NCBI GenBank assembly: GCA_951799445.1 | Contig: OX637293.1 | Span: forward strand, 22,134,001 to 22,198,000 | Reading direction: 5' to 3' | Origin: Pseudisothecium myosuroides | Taxonomy: Eukaryota; Streptophyta; Bryopsida; Hypnales; Lembophyllaceae | DNA: 64,000 bases | Shown: one piece after another, positions 25,001 to 36,319 of the stretch | Position numbering within the stretch: position 1 is the stretch's first letter | Layout: every line of letters begins with the position of its first letter | Notes under the pieces: model-generated | What the model was told of the DNA's origin: nothing | What the model saw: only the letters and a program-made list of their open reading frames with translations | Database searches by the model: none | Position numbers and translations under genes: made by a program

Positions 25001-28000
25001 TACTTAAATTTATTAAAAGGGTTTTGTTTAGCATCCAAAGTAACGAATGCTCTTGAACCTTAGTCATCTCCGTACATCCAAGAGAGACCCTAAACTTTAA
25101 ATTGTGGGATCCTTCTGAAATTTGAAGTTCTTAAATCTATACTTTAAATTAGATTGTTTGTTTGTTTTGTTTGTTTGATATGGTGGGATCTTCAAAGTTG
25201 TGCATCCCTAGCCGCGCTCTTGATACCATTAGAAGCTTTCCGCAAGGAGGGGTGTACAGAATCTGTTCCATGGTGTTTGAACCTATGGTGTGAAAATTAT
25301 TGAATTTCAAAGTTTATTGAATTAAATTATCTTTTATTTTGGAAAAACATAACTTTCACATTGCATATCCAAACACCACGACTCAAATCCCTTACACTCT
25401 TCTATACATAAAGCTTTCTAATTTTATCAAGAGTGCAACCTCTCACAAATCAACAAAGCCCTTGCACTCCTTTGTGCATAAAAAATATTGAATTTTAAAG
25501 TTAGAAATCTATTTTTACTTTCATTTTGGCTATGGCAACGACATAGCACACTTCAGTAGACATGGGATTTGGTACCAATGGGTCACAATTTCCTCCAAAA
25601 TATTATGAGCTGAGTATTTATGTATTACTTATCACTCCTTGCTCATGTTTCAACATTATTCTTGATTTTGATATTAAACCATAGGATCTTGCACTAAACT
25701 TATATTAGAATACGCGATAAATATTTTACAAAGTTTGATTGCGTATGTTACAATCTATGAGGTCAAAACTTTCTAAAAGTTTAATGATTGTTGCTATAAA
25801 ACCTTAACACCCAAAGGACCAAGTATCCATTCAACGTACGCAAGAAATCTTGGGTAGGTTCCTTCAAAGTCAATTTTGGTTGGATGTTCACAAAATTTTG
25901 ATACAAGATGTGAAATTATATTTCCTTAGTTGGAATGTAATTTCTTTTTCCAATCGGGTGCCCAAATCAAAAGTTATGCTATTTTGAATTTTTCAAGTAG
26001 CATGTGCAAAACTCCTCTTATAATTTTAAAATATGGCAAATATGTAACTTACATGATACAAGATGTAAAATGTCAAAAAAAATTACCATGTGTTGGATAA
26101 AAATCTCACATTAGGAGGAGTTAAACCCGTTGGCCCTAAAAAACAAGGTCAAAAAAACTTTTCTTCTAACTTCAAATGTTGTAATCTTTCAATCTATATA
26201 GTCAAAGTTTTTTTATTTCTTTTTTACACATTCCTATTAATAGTAGTCTAGTGTAAAATTTGTATGGTTGAATTTTGGAAAAAAACAACAACAACATATA
26301 TATATTATTTTATTTTATTTTATTTTTCATTGCCCTAAAGAGTGGTATTTTTTCACAATTTCTTCTTGAAATGTGCCCTGATCCTATAGGGGTTAAACTT
26401 TATGTAGACCTCTATTGGTGCAAGTTTGCATTCTATTCCCCTTTTTTGCAAGAGTGGGATCTAATTCAAATTTAGGAAAAAGACAATCTAATGCCATTAG
26501 ATTTCATCCAATCATACCTTGTTGTATATCCAAAAAATATGGGTTGAATAAATATTCAAATGCAATCTAGAATTGAAGGCAAACTAGGAACCAAAGAAAA
26601 GGTGACATTTCATGACTAGAGAATAACTCTACACTAATTTACTAAATCAAGAGTATTTTAGATTAGTGCTTGTTGAAATATTATTATATTGTAGTATTTA
26701 TTTTTAACAAAATAGAATTTTGAAGTAACTAATTTTGTTGGTGTCTTTGTGACATAAACTTTGTACCTTTACTAACAAGAAAAATCAATGTAATTATAAT
26801 GCAACATAATGAGAATATTGTAGACAAGACCATAGATTGTAATAGATCCAAGCATCCAACACAAAATAGTCTAAAAAAAATTTAGAGATGGTATAATAGA
26901 CTTTTTTTTTAATTCAAAAAATTTGGCATTTTTTAAATTGCATTTTTTGCTAAATGGTTCAATTTGACACATTGATAGTGAATTTACTATATTATACTAA
27001 AATAGTAGACAATTCTAAAATGTGCAATGCACATACCTTGAGACTTATTCAATTCAATTCATTTAATGGAAAGCTTACTTTTCATAATCTTTGGTTTTAT
27101 GTTCATTATCAAAAGTAATCTTTGACAAATAGTGGTAATACTACATCACTATACAAATTAATTTAATTAGTGCAAGATTGTCGAATGTGTATTTAATACT
27201 GCACAAACATATAAATGAACTTTGGATGACATGTACAATATGTCATGTACAATGAACATATGCACAAATATATAAATAAGTCTTGGTGAAAATGGTGATG
27301 AGCCAATATATTTGATATAGTATGAAAATGGTTTTGAGCCCTCATATTGATTTTAACTAAAATATTGTGAACTTTCATAAATACTATTTTTTTAAATTCA
27401 AATAATTTTTAAATTAGTATAGGTTAGTTTTATTGCAGTGGAGGGTGAATGTGTGGTAGGATGTACCAACTTGTATTTAAGTGCACCAAATGGGCACTTT
27501 TGAGATTTTTGAAAAATCATGGACACATATTGAAAACTAATCTTAATATATAATTGATTTTAGGTGTTCTTAAAATGTCAATATTGTGTTTTCATCATTA
27601 AAAATCCTATTACATGACAATTATGCTTTCACAAAAATACAAGATACTTTAAAAACATTACACATCCCACTTACAAAAGTATACTCCAAATTTCAAAAAA
27701 AGATGTTTTTTGATGATTTTTGAGCTATTATTTGTTTATACATTCACATATGTGAAATTAAACTAACTTAAAAGAAATTTGGATTATTTTGAATGTTTTA
27801 TTCTTAAAATTGAATTTTTATGTATTTTCAGTCTATTTTATTTGTTTCACTACTAAATTTATTTTTTATGGAATTCTTGTAGGATTTTTTTGGGAATGAA
27901 TCTTTTAGAATAGAATTTTATTGAATGTTTAAATTCAAATTAAATATATAGAAATTTTTTACAATCAAATTTTGGATAGAAATTGGCTAAACTAATATTA

Positions 28001-28794
28001 AAACGGGAGATTTGAAATTCAAAATCTTTAAAATAAACCAATTTTGACAAGTTGAAATTTGATTCCATGGTTGATATATAGTTGAAGTGTTTACATTGTT
28101 TATTTTATTTTTCATTATAGAAATGCTATTTATTTTCAACTTTGTTTTTGAAGTTTAAATTTCAACAAATGAGCATACTTACTCAAAGTGTCCTAGCTTG
28201 TACAAAATCTTTGTTCAGAAATTAGTTGGTTGATTGTATATACGTACCTTGCACTTGTCCCATCTATACTATTTGAATCAGTAGTGTAACATTATTTTTT
28301 ACATTAAGGTATTTCCATCCAATTGCACCATTTTTCTTAATTGTTCCATCTTTATTTGAACCTTGAATGGCCACTTTTCTAAATAGCAATTGCCACAATT
28401 GCTACGATTGTCACAACTTTTCAAAAGAAACCATTGCTAGTTGAAAAGTTCTTTAAGGCAAGTGTTGGTGGTTGAAGCAAATATTTGTGCTTCAAGAGAA
28501 TTTGATTAATAACTTAAATTCCTGTAGCATAATTATATAAGTAGGTATCCAATGTTTTCAACTTGAAAAACTCATAGAATATTGTGTGAGAGTTAAAAAT
28601 TCTGAAAATTCTAAAGTTGATTTTCTCTCAAGGAAGTCATTCAAATATTCTTTTCATTAAAAATATTAAGGTATCAAACGGCACCAAAGTCGTGAAATTG
28701 CGCCAATTTAAAGAAATTGATCTTATTGTCATTTGGAAATACCTACACAAAATAGTGAAATTAGATTGCCTTCACAATTAGGTTGCCTTCTCAA
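22050..28794. other. Repeat-derived intergenic DNA of duplication copy 2
   Basis: No intact gene was found. 22737-22777 carries an isolated MITE end (GTCCTTTAGGGGTTAA). 23250-24130 repeats 6640-7620. 25600-28760 repeats 7890-13400 in broken form. The rest is AT-rich, with short ORFs that lack codon structure. Confidence 0.5.
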
Positions 28795-30129
28795 TTAACC
28801 CCTAAAGGACCGTTGTCGCTTCGGGGGACAAATACGTTTTTGGGTAGGTACCTTGTGAGCTCCCAATTTGTCACTTGGGACTCGTAGAATTATTTTTTTG
28901 GAAATTTGCAATTTAAAGTTGATAAAAGTATAGAAAAACCCATAAAAAGAGTGTAGAACCGAAATAGGGTTGTGTCATATCCATTATAGTATTTGGTTTA
29001 GATTTGTGTTTTTTACTTAGAATCCCCCAAACCTTGCCTAAAAATAGTATAGAAATAACGAAAAGGTTAGATTTAGAGGATTCGAGTCACACAGCCCCAA
29101 AAGGGCTAAATCCCACCATGAATGTGGCGATTCATGGCTAGGTCGGTCCGAGGGATCCACAGCGAGGCCACTAGGTCGGGTCCTAGAGTTAGATTTAGAA
29201 TTCCCCATTAGATCGACGAATTCTCAAAATCCCGATTATTAGTATGTAGGAGCCACTCACGCAAGACCGGGCCCGTGAAGGAATCTACAGCCCAAGGATG
29301 GTGTTTTAGGGTGAATCCCATGCCAGGAGTCCAACGGCAAAATCGGTTCGCCAAGATTCTTCCACCTGCAGAAGATTCCCGCACCATCGCTAATTCGAGG
29401 AGATGGCCAGTTTTAATCTCCATTGACCAATTGTGCCAGGTACGGAAATACACCCGCACGTCTTTCATGCGACTCCCTGAGAGGTCACGTGAAAAATCCC
29501 GGCATCTTCCGACTTGCAGAAGAACCTTTTCCGGGTGGTCAACCCTCCTAACCTCCAACGGGAATTTCATGGAAATTACCCAGATTACAATAAAATCTCA
29601 CTAAAAATTAGACTAGCTTGTTTTATGTTAATAATGCTCTCCGTGAAGTTTCACGACATTCCGATAGCGGCAAGTACCCGAACCGGCGAGATCCCTCGGG
29701 AATTAACCACGTGGCGGGGTCCCCGCCACGTTGACCGGCATTCCGGGACCATACGATGGCAAAACGAAGTCAACCAAAAGTCCTTCCCGACTCTCTCGCA
29801 CCTACCGAAGACCCTAGGCTATTCACATTTCTCAAAATAAGAGACCCCCAAGAGTTAGAAATTTATTACGATTTGGGTTTTAATCTAGGTTAGCCTACGA
29901 AGGGTTTTTGGCCTCGGTACGAGGGGTTAGAGGGGTCTTCAACTAAACACGGCAATCTGGAGCCAATGGCGCAATCGGTTTTCAATTTGGAGTTGATCTC
30001 CAATAGTTAGGAATTAGGACCAGCTCTTAGTGTTGAAATAGTCAAAGTCAACGGCAAGTTATGACGCTTGGTTGGCATTAGCTAGGCGCTTGGTTGGTGC
30101 TTGGAGGGCACTCCAAGGCCTTGAGAGGG

Positions 30130-30135
30130 TATAAG
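30130..30135 (+). promoter_or_regulatory. TATA-like motif of Z1
   Basis: GGGTATAAGAGGACC lies about 1.28 kb into Z1, just before the tandem repeats. The inverted relative Z2 has TTATATAAAGGCC at the equivalent place, so a promoter is likely. Confidence 0.5.
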
Positions 30136-30229
30136 AGGACCTCCCCTCCTCTCTTTGTAACACACTTCTCACTGCTCTGGTGGCGCCCACCTTACACTAA
30201 GCTCTGGCCCTTTGGGCCAGAATTTTGTT

Positions 30230-30820
30230 CCTCTGTTGTCTTTTGGAGAGACCTTGGGTTGGAACCAAGGCTCTTAAAGTTTGTTTGTAGTCTATCCTTT
30301 TGGAGAGATCTTGGGTTGGAACCAAGGCTCTCAAAGTCTGTTGTAGTCTATCCTTTTGGAGAGGCCTTGGGTTGGAACCAAGGCTCTCAAAGTCCGGTCG
30401 TTGATGGCATTATTTTGGGGAGGCCTTGGGTTGGAACCAAGGCTCTCAAGTCCTTGCATTTATTGGTCCCGTCGGGACGGCGAAGCTTTGAACCCCCTTG
30501 GGGTGAAAGAGTCTCACGTCCACATGTCTCAGTCTTGTTGTTGCATCTTTTTGGGAGAGGCCTTGGGTTGGAACCAAGGCTCTCAAGTCCTCGCATTTAT
30601 TGGTCCCGTCGGGACGGCGAAGCTTTGAACCCCCTTGGGGTGGAAGAGTCTCACGTCCACCTGTCTCAGTCTTGTTGTTGCATCTTTTGGGGGGAGGCTT
30701 TGGGTTGGAACCAAAGCTCTCAAGTCCTCGCATTTATTGGTCCCGTGGGGACGGCGAAGCTTTGAATCCCCTTGGGATGAAAGGGTTCCAAGCCCACGTG
30801 TTTTAGTCTAGTTGTTGTCC
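30230..30820 (+). repeat. Tandem repeats inside Z1
   Basis: A core CCTTGGGTTGGAACCAAGGC recurs six times. The first three units are about 57-60 bp. The last three are about 135 bp and add GGGACGGCGAAGCTTTGAAC and a TCTCAGTCTTGTTGTTGCAT block. They stay open in several frames, which explains the 223-codon ORF here, but no protein is implied. Confidence 0.9.
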
Positions 30821-31914
30821 CCTTGTTTTAGTCCTAAACCGTGATAAGTCAGTAGAATATTTAAAATTTAGGATAGGTAGAAAAGATCCATTGCTTGGAA
30901 GGCACAATGGATTGACGTTAGACACCCATCGATAGAATTGGACCTAGATTACTAAGAACCTGGTTGTGCTCGTTTATTTGCCAAGGGTGGGTAAATAAGC
31001 GCCCACATACCTACAGGCTGAAATTTTATTGTGATTTTTTGAATTTTTTTTTGAAGATAGAAAAACTGATAAACTTTGCGGGAATATAATTTTTTTCACA
31101 ATTGGTGCCCGGGAACAAAAGTTATGACCAAATAAGCTCAAAACAAGGGACGGGGGGCAGCAAAAAAAATTTGCAAAATTTATTTTTTATTTTTTATTTT
31201 TCTTTCTCGTAGATTAGATTTTGGTCTATCTAGAAAGTTTTGATTCATTTCATTTGGATTTGTTATGAGAGAGTTATGGACATTCTTGTTTTTGGGGCAG
31301 TTAGAGCATCTTCTTAAAACAAATAATTTGTCGGATGCATTTTTTAATGCAATTTTTCAAATTTTTCAAAAAAATAAATTCTGCATAGTTTAGTTTACTT
31401 GCTAGAACAATCTCACCATTGAAATTAGTGCATTTTAATTCCATCTAAAATTATTATTGATATTTTAGATTTTTTGTCTATCTCGTACCTACTTCTACTT
31501 AACAACTTTTTTAAGAATGATAATTAAGTTTTTTTGAATTTTTTTTCCTAGATTCTCAACTCAATTCTCCACTATAAAGATTTAAAGCGCATAACTCTAT
31601 TGTGCAAAACTTTTACATTAAAAATGTTCAAAGTCAAAAAATCTAGTCTTGCAATGTGTTGAAAAACTTGTTTTTTTCACTTTAAATGTAGATATCTTGC
31701 ATTCTGCGTAGTCAAAAATTCTGAAATTTTTTCCACACACTCTCATACTAGTTAAGTGTAAGATCCTATAGTTAGATGTGAAAAAAAAATAATTTTCAAT
31801 TTTTGTTACTTTTTGCTATAGAAATGGCAGTTTTGAGTGTTTTTTGGCAGAAAAAAGGCCTTGGTCCTTTAGGGGTTAAGTTGCCTTACCCCAAGTAAGT
31901 TTGCAAGCCATTAA

Positions 31915-32838
31915 CCCCTCAAGGACCATTTGTCCCTTTAGGGGACAAGTGAGATTTTGGGCAGGTACCTACAAACTAAATTTTTTTCTTGATTTTTTGA
32001 AAATATTTTTGGATATAGAAAAATTGATTAGCTTTGTGGAAATATAATTTTTTTTCAATCAGTGCATGGGAATAAAAGTTATACCCAAAACAACTCAAAA
32101 TAGGGGAGAGGAGGGGAGAAGGGGTAGCAAAAAAAATTCAAAAATTTGAATTAAATTTTTTTCTCTCATAGATTATATTTTTGTCAACATAAAAATATTT
32201 GATTCAATCCATTTGGATTTGTTATGAGAAAGTTATGGACAATCATGTTTTTTAGGCAATTAGAGCATTATCTTGAAAAAATAACTTGTAGGATTCATTT
32301 CTGAATGCAATTTTCACAATTTTTCAATAAAAAAGTTCCACATGGTTTAGTTTGTTTGCTAGAACAATCTTACAATTGGAATTAGTGCATTCTAATTCTA
32401 TCTAAAAGATATTAGTATTTTAGAATTTTAGAATTTTCTTCTATTTTGTACCTACTTCTACTTAACAATTTTTTGAAGAATAAAAATTAAGTTTTTTTGG
32501 AATTTTCTTCCTAGACTTTTGGCTCAATTCTCCACTATAAAGATTTAAAGCCCAAACCTTGCAATGTAAAAATTTAAAGCTAAAAATGTTCAAAGTCAAA
32601 AAATTTAGTCCTGCAGTCAGTGTTGAAAATTTTGTTTTTTTACTGTAGACGCAGATATCTTGCAATTTGTGTGGTCAAAAAATTTGAATTTTTTTCCACA
32701 CATTCTCATACTAGTTAGGTGTAAGATTCTATGGCTGGATGTGCGACAAAAATAATTTTCAATTTTTTTTATTTTTTACTATAGAAATGGCACTTTCGAG
32801 TGTTTTTTGGCAAAAAAATGGCCTTGGCACTTTAGGGA
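31915..32838 (+). mobile_element. TTAA-flanked MITE family copy c (924 bp)
   Basis: The left flank is TTAA (31911-31914) with CCCCTCAAGGACC. The right end is TGGCACTTTAGGGA followed by TTAT, a decayed TTAA. The interior aligns to copy b. It lies only 35 bp from the right flank of copy b. Confidence 0.8.
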
Positions 32839-32842
32839 TTAT

Positions 32843-33929
32843 CGTCAACAAATACTTCTACAAATATTTTCATTTGCACATGTGGAGGTTTATGAGTCTC
32901 AAGAACAACAATATCTAATTCAAAAGTAGTGCATTCTTGTATAGTAACGATAAATATTTATACAACATCAAATGTCAAGAATTTATTATGGAACAACCTA
33001 ATTTCACGATTTTGTGTAGTTCTTGGTACTAGGCGCAGAAAAAATGACAGTGTTGGTTGCTAATACCACATGACATTGGATTCAAAGTCCATACCCACTC
33101 AAAGGTGCACATCCCTATCTTCCTCACTAATACTCCATACTAAGGCCAAATTTACACTACAGTCCAATATTAAGTCCAATAAACATTAGGGGATATTTGA
33201 ACCCACAAAGAGGCTTTGAGTTTTCTTACTAATTTTAAGACTAATGGAATGAGTATAAGGGTGGTCATAGATTCATTACTACCACCACGTGGCGTGGGCT
33301 CCATTCTTCATGATGAAACCATCATGAGATTTATGAGATCGTGGAGATGGATTGGATAATGATGACAAATTTTTGAGTTTAGTGTGCAATTTTTGGCCCG
33401 ATTAGTGAGTTGAAAAGGCTCTTTCCACCTAAATTAATGAGATCATGGAGATGGATTGGGTAATGATGACAAATTTTTGAATTCATCATGCAATTCTTGG
33501 CCCAACTAGTGAGTTGAGAAGGCTTTTTCCACCCAACTTTTTGCATTACAAAGCGGCCTCTTTTGGGATCAACATCATATTCATTAAAATGGGAGTTTTC
33601 CAGGGAAATGGGAGTTATTTCAAACACTACAACTCATAAATTTAAGAGAATTTGATCTCTATATATACAAATAATGCAATGCAATGAGATAAGAAGAACG
33701 CATGTACAAGGGAAATTCCTAAATACCATGTAGTATTTACAAATTACACTGCTATTTATTGAAAGTAATGTTTGAATGTATCTATACATAATGGGTCAAT
33801 GTACAATCACTATGAAATGTGATTTTGTATTGCAGTTGAACGCAACCTCTGAAGAAAGTGACATGCTATTGTAAATAAAGAATTTCTGAAAAGGATACCT
33901 CAGTATTCGAAGGATGAAATTTAGGTGCA
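32843..33929. repeat. Intergenic DNA with a two-unit tandem repeat
   Basis: At about 33334-33535 a unit of roughly 103 bp containing GATGGATTGG(A/G)TAATGATGAC and GGCTCTTTCCACC is present twice. Near 33020-33120 the sequence is related to the distal promoter region at 13345-13480. No gene was recognised. Confidence 0.6.
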
Positions 33930-34162
33930 AAATATAGGTAGCAAACAATTCCACAGCAGATATGAATTCAAGACCAGAACTTAAACAACTATAGAAACAA
34001 ATTATGTCATGCTCCTTGGCAAGTACTCTTACACACTGCAGTGTGTAAACTGCAATCTATAAGAGTATTTGCGAAGGAGATTGACATAACTTGTTTCTAT
34101 AGTTGTCTAAGATCCGTTCTTGATTTCATATCCGCTGTGGAATTATTTGCTACCTACATTTT
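33930..34162. repeat. Foldback element about 230 bp
   Basis: Arms of about 95 bp pair around a short loop that itself contains ACACTGCAGTGT. Examples are GGTAGCAAACAATTCCACAG at 33937 with CTGTGGAATTATTTGCTACC near 34135, and ACAACTATAGAAACAA with TTGTTTCTATAGTTGT. Z2 inserted about 30 bp to its right. Confidence 0.85.
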
Positions 34163-34559
34163 TCAATTTATTTTATCCTTTAAACACTGAGATAGCCTGT
34201 GGGCGCTAGATTACCCACCCTTGGTAATAAAGCGAACACCGACCAGGTTCTATGCCTTTATTCATTTTTTTAATATATGGCGGTGTTGTGAGCGCGGTCC
34301 ACTATGCCTTCCAAGCAATGGATCTTTTTTGCTAACGTTTTCTAAGTGTCGTGGATGGCAGCGAATAAGTAGAATGCATGTAGTGACTCACAAGTTAACT
34401 GCAATGCTCAGAGTGATGGTGAAATGCTAACTCCCTAATTATCTATCCTATGTTGAGGGTAGACTGGGTAGTTGGCGTCATTGCTAACGTCCCTAACTAC
34501 GTAAAAAGGGGAACCCTTATATTCCTTCCATGGACCTCTAAGACTATCTGGGGTTTCTA

Positions 34560-35520
34560 AGACTCCACTTAGAAGTTCTACGTTTAAAAACTATCCCTAA
34601 GCTCCAACTTCTGAATGTAACTCTAGATTTTACTTCTTTAACTTGATTCTAGATATTAACTACCGACTTCTATTCTATGTTTTGACTTTTGACTCTGGGT
34701 TTTACTTCTAAATCAACTTTAACTCTTAACTTCCAAGTTTTAACCTTCTAGGGTAATTCTACGTTTCACTTTTAATTCTATGTTTTTACTTCTAAACTAC
34801 TCTAAGATTTACCCTCTACATATAACTCTAGGTTTTTGACTTTTAACTCTAAATTTTTACTTCTAAAATTAATCCTAAATTTTAACCTTTAGGTTTGACT
34901 CTATGTTTTCACTTTGACTCTAGACTTTCTCTACTTCCAACAACTAACTCTAAAATTTAACTTCTACCTCTAACTTTTAACTTCTACTTTCAGCTTTTCA
35001 CTCTAACTTTTTACTCCCCAATTGACTCTAAAATTTAACCTTTAAATTTAATCTTAACTTTTGACTTTCTTCTTCCAATTTTAATCCTATTGTTTTAATC
35101 CTAGATTAACTCTAAATGTTACTCCAATTTTTACTTCTAAATTTTGCTCTAGCTTTTGACCTCTAACATTCACTCTAATTCCGGATTTCTAACTTCAAGA
35201 TCTAACTCCTATTTCTACTCGTAATTTCTACCTCCTAAATTTAGTCTAAAGTTTTTACTTTTAATTTCTACGTCTTACTTGGATTTTTTACTCCTAATTA
35301 ACCCTAACTTCCTTTTCTAAACTACCCTAAGGTTTCACTGGAAATTTTAACCCCTAAGTTAAACTTCCAAATTAATTCTATTTTTTAACTTCCCAAAGTT
35401 AACTCTAGATTTCGACCTTAGAATTTTAACTTTAAGAAATAAAAATGTAAATTGACTCTAATTCTAACCGCTAATTAATCCCTAATTTTAATCCTAATTT
35501 CTCTTCCTAATCTAAACCCC
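34560..35520 (-). repeat. Degenerate TAGAGTTA/TTAGAAGT low-complexity tract in Z2
   Basis: About 1 kb is made of irregularly spaced variants of AACTCTAAATTTTAACTTCTAA on the plus strand, mixed with CCCTAA-like pieces. No fixed period is seen. It lies directly downstream of the donor splice site of the exon at 35789, so on the Z2 strand it would be intronic or untranslated. It may be decayed simple or telomere-like repeat DNA. Confidence 0.6.
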
Positions 35521-35788
35521 TAGGTTCCGTCCATGGTTCTTTTTGGATGAAATTTTACTCAAAATTCCTCCGTCCTACCCCCTACCGCTTAACTTAGCCT
35601 AACGCGGTCAATTTACGGTCGAATCTTAATTATAAGATGTTTTCGGAAAACTCTATTCCTAATCTATAACTTTTTGAATCTAAACTTCTAATTTGCACTA
35701 ATCTCGGATGCTAATCACGCTCTAAGGGCTGATTAGGAAAATAAATGCTAATTAGGGAGAAACATCAAAGATTAAATCAAAAACTCAC

Positions 35789-35851
35789 CTCTTCACTACC
35801 GGTGTCGGAAATAACTTCGTCCACGTCCACGTGTACATCCTCACGCTCCAT
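35789..35851 (-). CDS. Possible first coding exon of a Z2-encoded protein (21 codons)
   Basis: On the minus strand an ATG in the context ACCATGGAG opens a 21-codon acidic stretch (begins MEREDVHVDV, ends DTGSEE), followed immediately by a consensus donor GAG|GTGAGT. E1 inserted 26 bp upstream of the ATG. No matching downstream exon was recognised, because the following kilobase is low-complexity DNA. It may be the remnant of an accessory gene of Z2, or chance. Confidence 0.35.
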
Positions 35852-36319
35852 GGTAGTCTTTGGCTTTGTGTTGAATCTGTGGGAGCACGGAAACTTAGAA
35901 TAAAGGAAGATAGCATAGAAATAGGTTAGGAGTTAGTTAAAAATTTCAAAACTTTGGTAAGAAGTAGGAAATTAGATCCGGATGCAGACAAGTTCCGGAT
36001 AGTAAGAATCCGAGATCTTGATCCTGTAACAGATCTTAAAACCCGAGTTAGGTCGGATCGGAACGAGCTACGGAATAGGTATCCGACCTACGCTGCTAGG
36101 AAACCGTTACGGGAACGGACCTCTTTCCGTTCGCCGAGGGGAACGGTCGGCAGCTCGACTAGTACTTAAACCCTCGCCCGACCTAATCTTCCTCATTCTT
36201 CACTTTGCTGATTGTCTTGCGCACTTAGCTGAGAGAAAGAGTGGTGAGTTAGAGATCGTGACAGGGAGAGACGGGTGAGGTCGATGCCGATTGCACCGGA
36301 TTTAGTTGTCGGTGTCGGT

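Larger units (their letters stand above)
28854..31007 (+). mobile_element. Z1: solo LTR-like element, 2154 bp, TSD TACCT
   Basis: The element starts TGTGAGCTCCC and ends GCGCCCACA, and is flanked by perfect TACCT repeats at 28849-28853 and 31008-31012. TG...CA ends and a 5-bp duplication are the marks of retroviral-type integrase. It has a TATA-like motif about 1.28 kb from its start, a tandem repeat region at 30230-30820, and no gag or pol. The first about 1.15 kb and last about 0.17 kb are closely related to inverted element Z2 at 34198-46167. Overlapping ORFs of about 110-120 codons on both strands at 29208-29840 are shared with Z2 but look like passengers of the LTR sequence. Confidence 0.85.
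28799..31875 (+). mobile_element. TTAA-flanked MITE family copy b, interrupted by Z1
   Basis: TTAA at 28795-28798 and 31876-31879 flanks the ends CCCCTAAAGGACC and GGTCCTTTAGGGG. Removing Z1 and one target duplication (2159 bp) leaves 918 bp, matching the other copies. The interior after Z1 aligns to 5050-5908. Confidence 0.85.
18045..33140 (+). repeat. Segmental duplication, copy 2
   Basis: This is the diverged partner of 2463-13500, in the same orientation. It is longer because of independent insertions: a 257-bp MITE at 18092, TTAA MITEs at 21121, 28799 and 31915, element Z1 at 28854, and extra AT-rich sequence at 24180-25560. It starts in the UAP last intron and ends in the sequence that, in copy 1, lies upstream of the small secreted protein gene (compare 13345-13480 with 33010-33120). 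No intact gene was recognised inside it. Confidence 0.75.

Noticed and set aside
29208..29840. Overlapping 108-120 codon ORFs on both strands of Z1, also present in Z2
   Set aside because: The shared openness is explained by the close similarity of the two LTR-like sequences. In Z2 one frame has a stop, and no known motif is seen.
30094..30806. 223-codon ORF in Z1 as a repeat protein
   Set aside because: The open frames come from tandem DNA repeats of about 60 and 135 bp and exist on both strands and in several frames. There is no start context or conservation in Z2.
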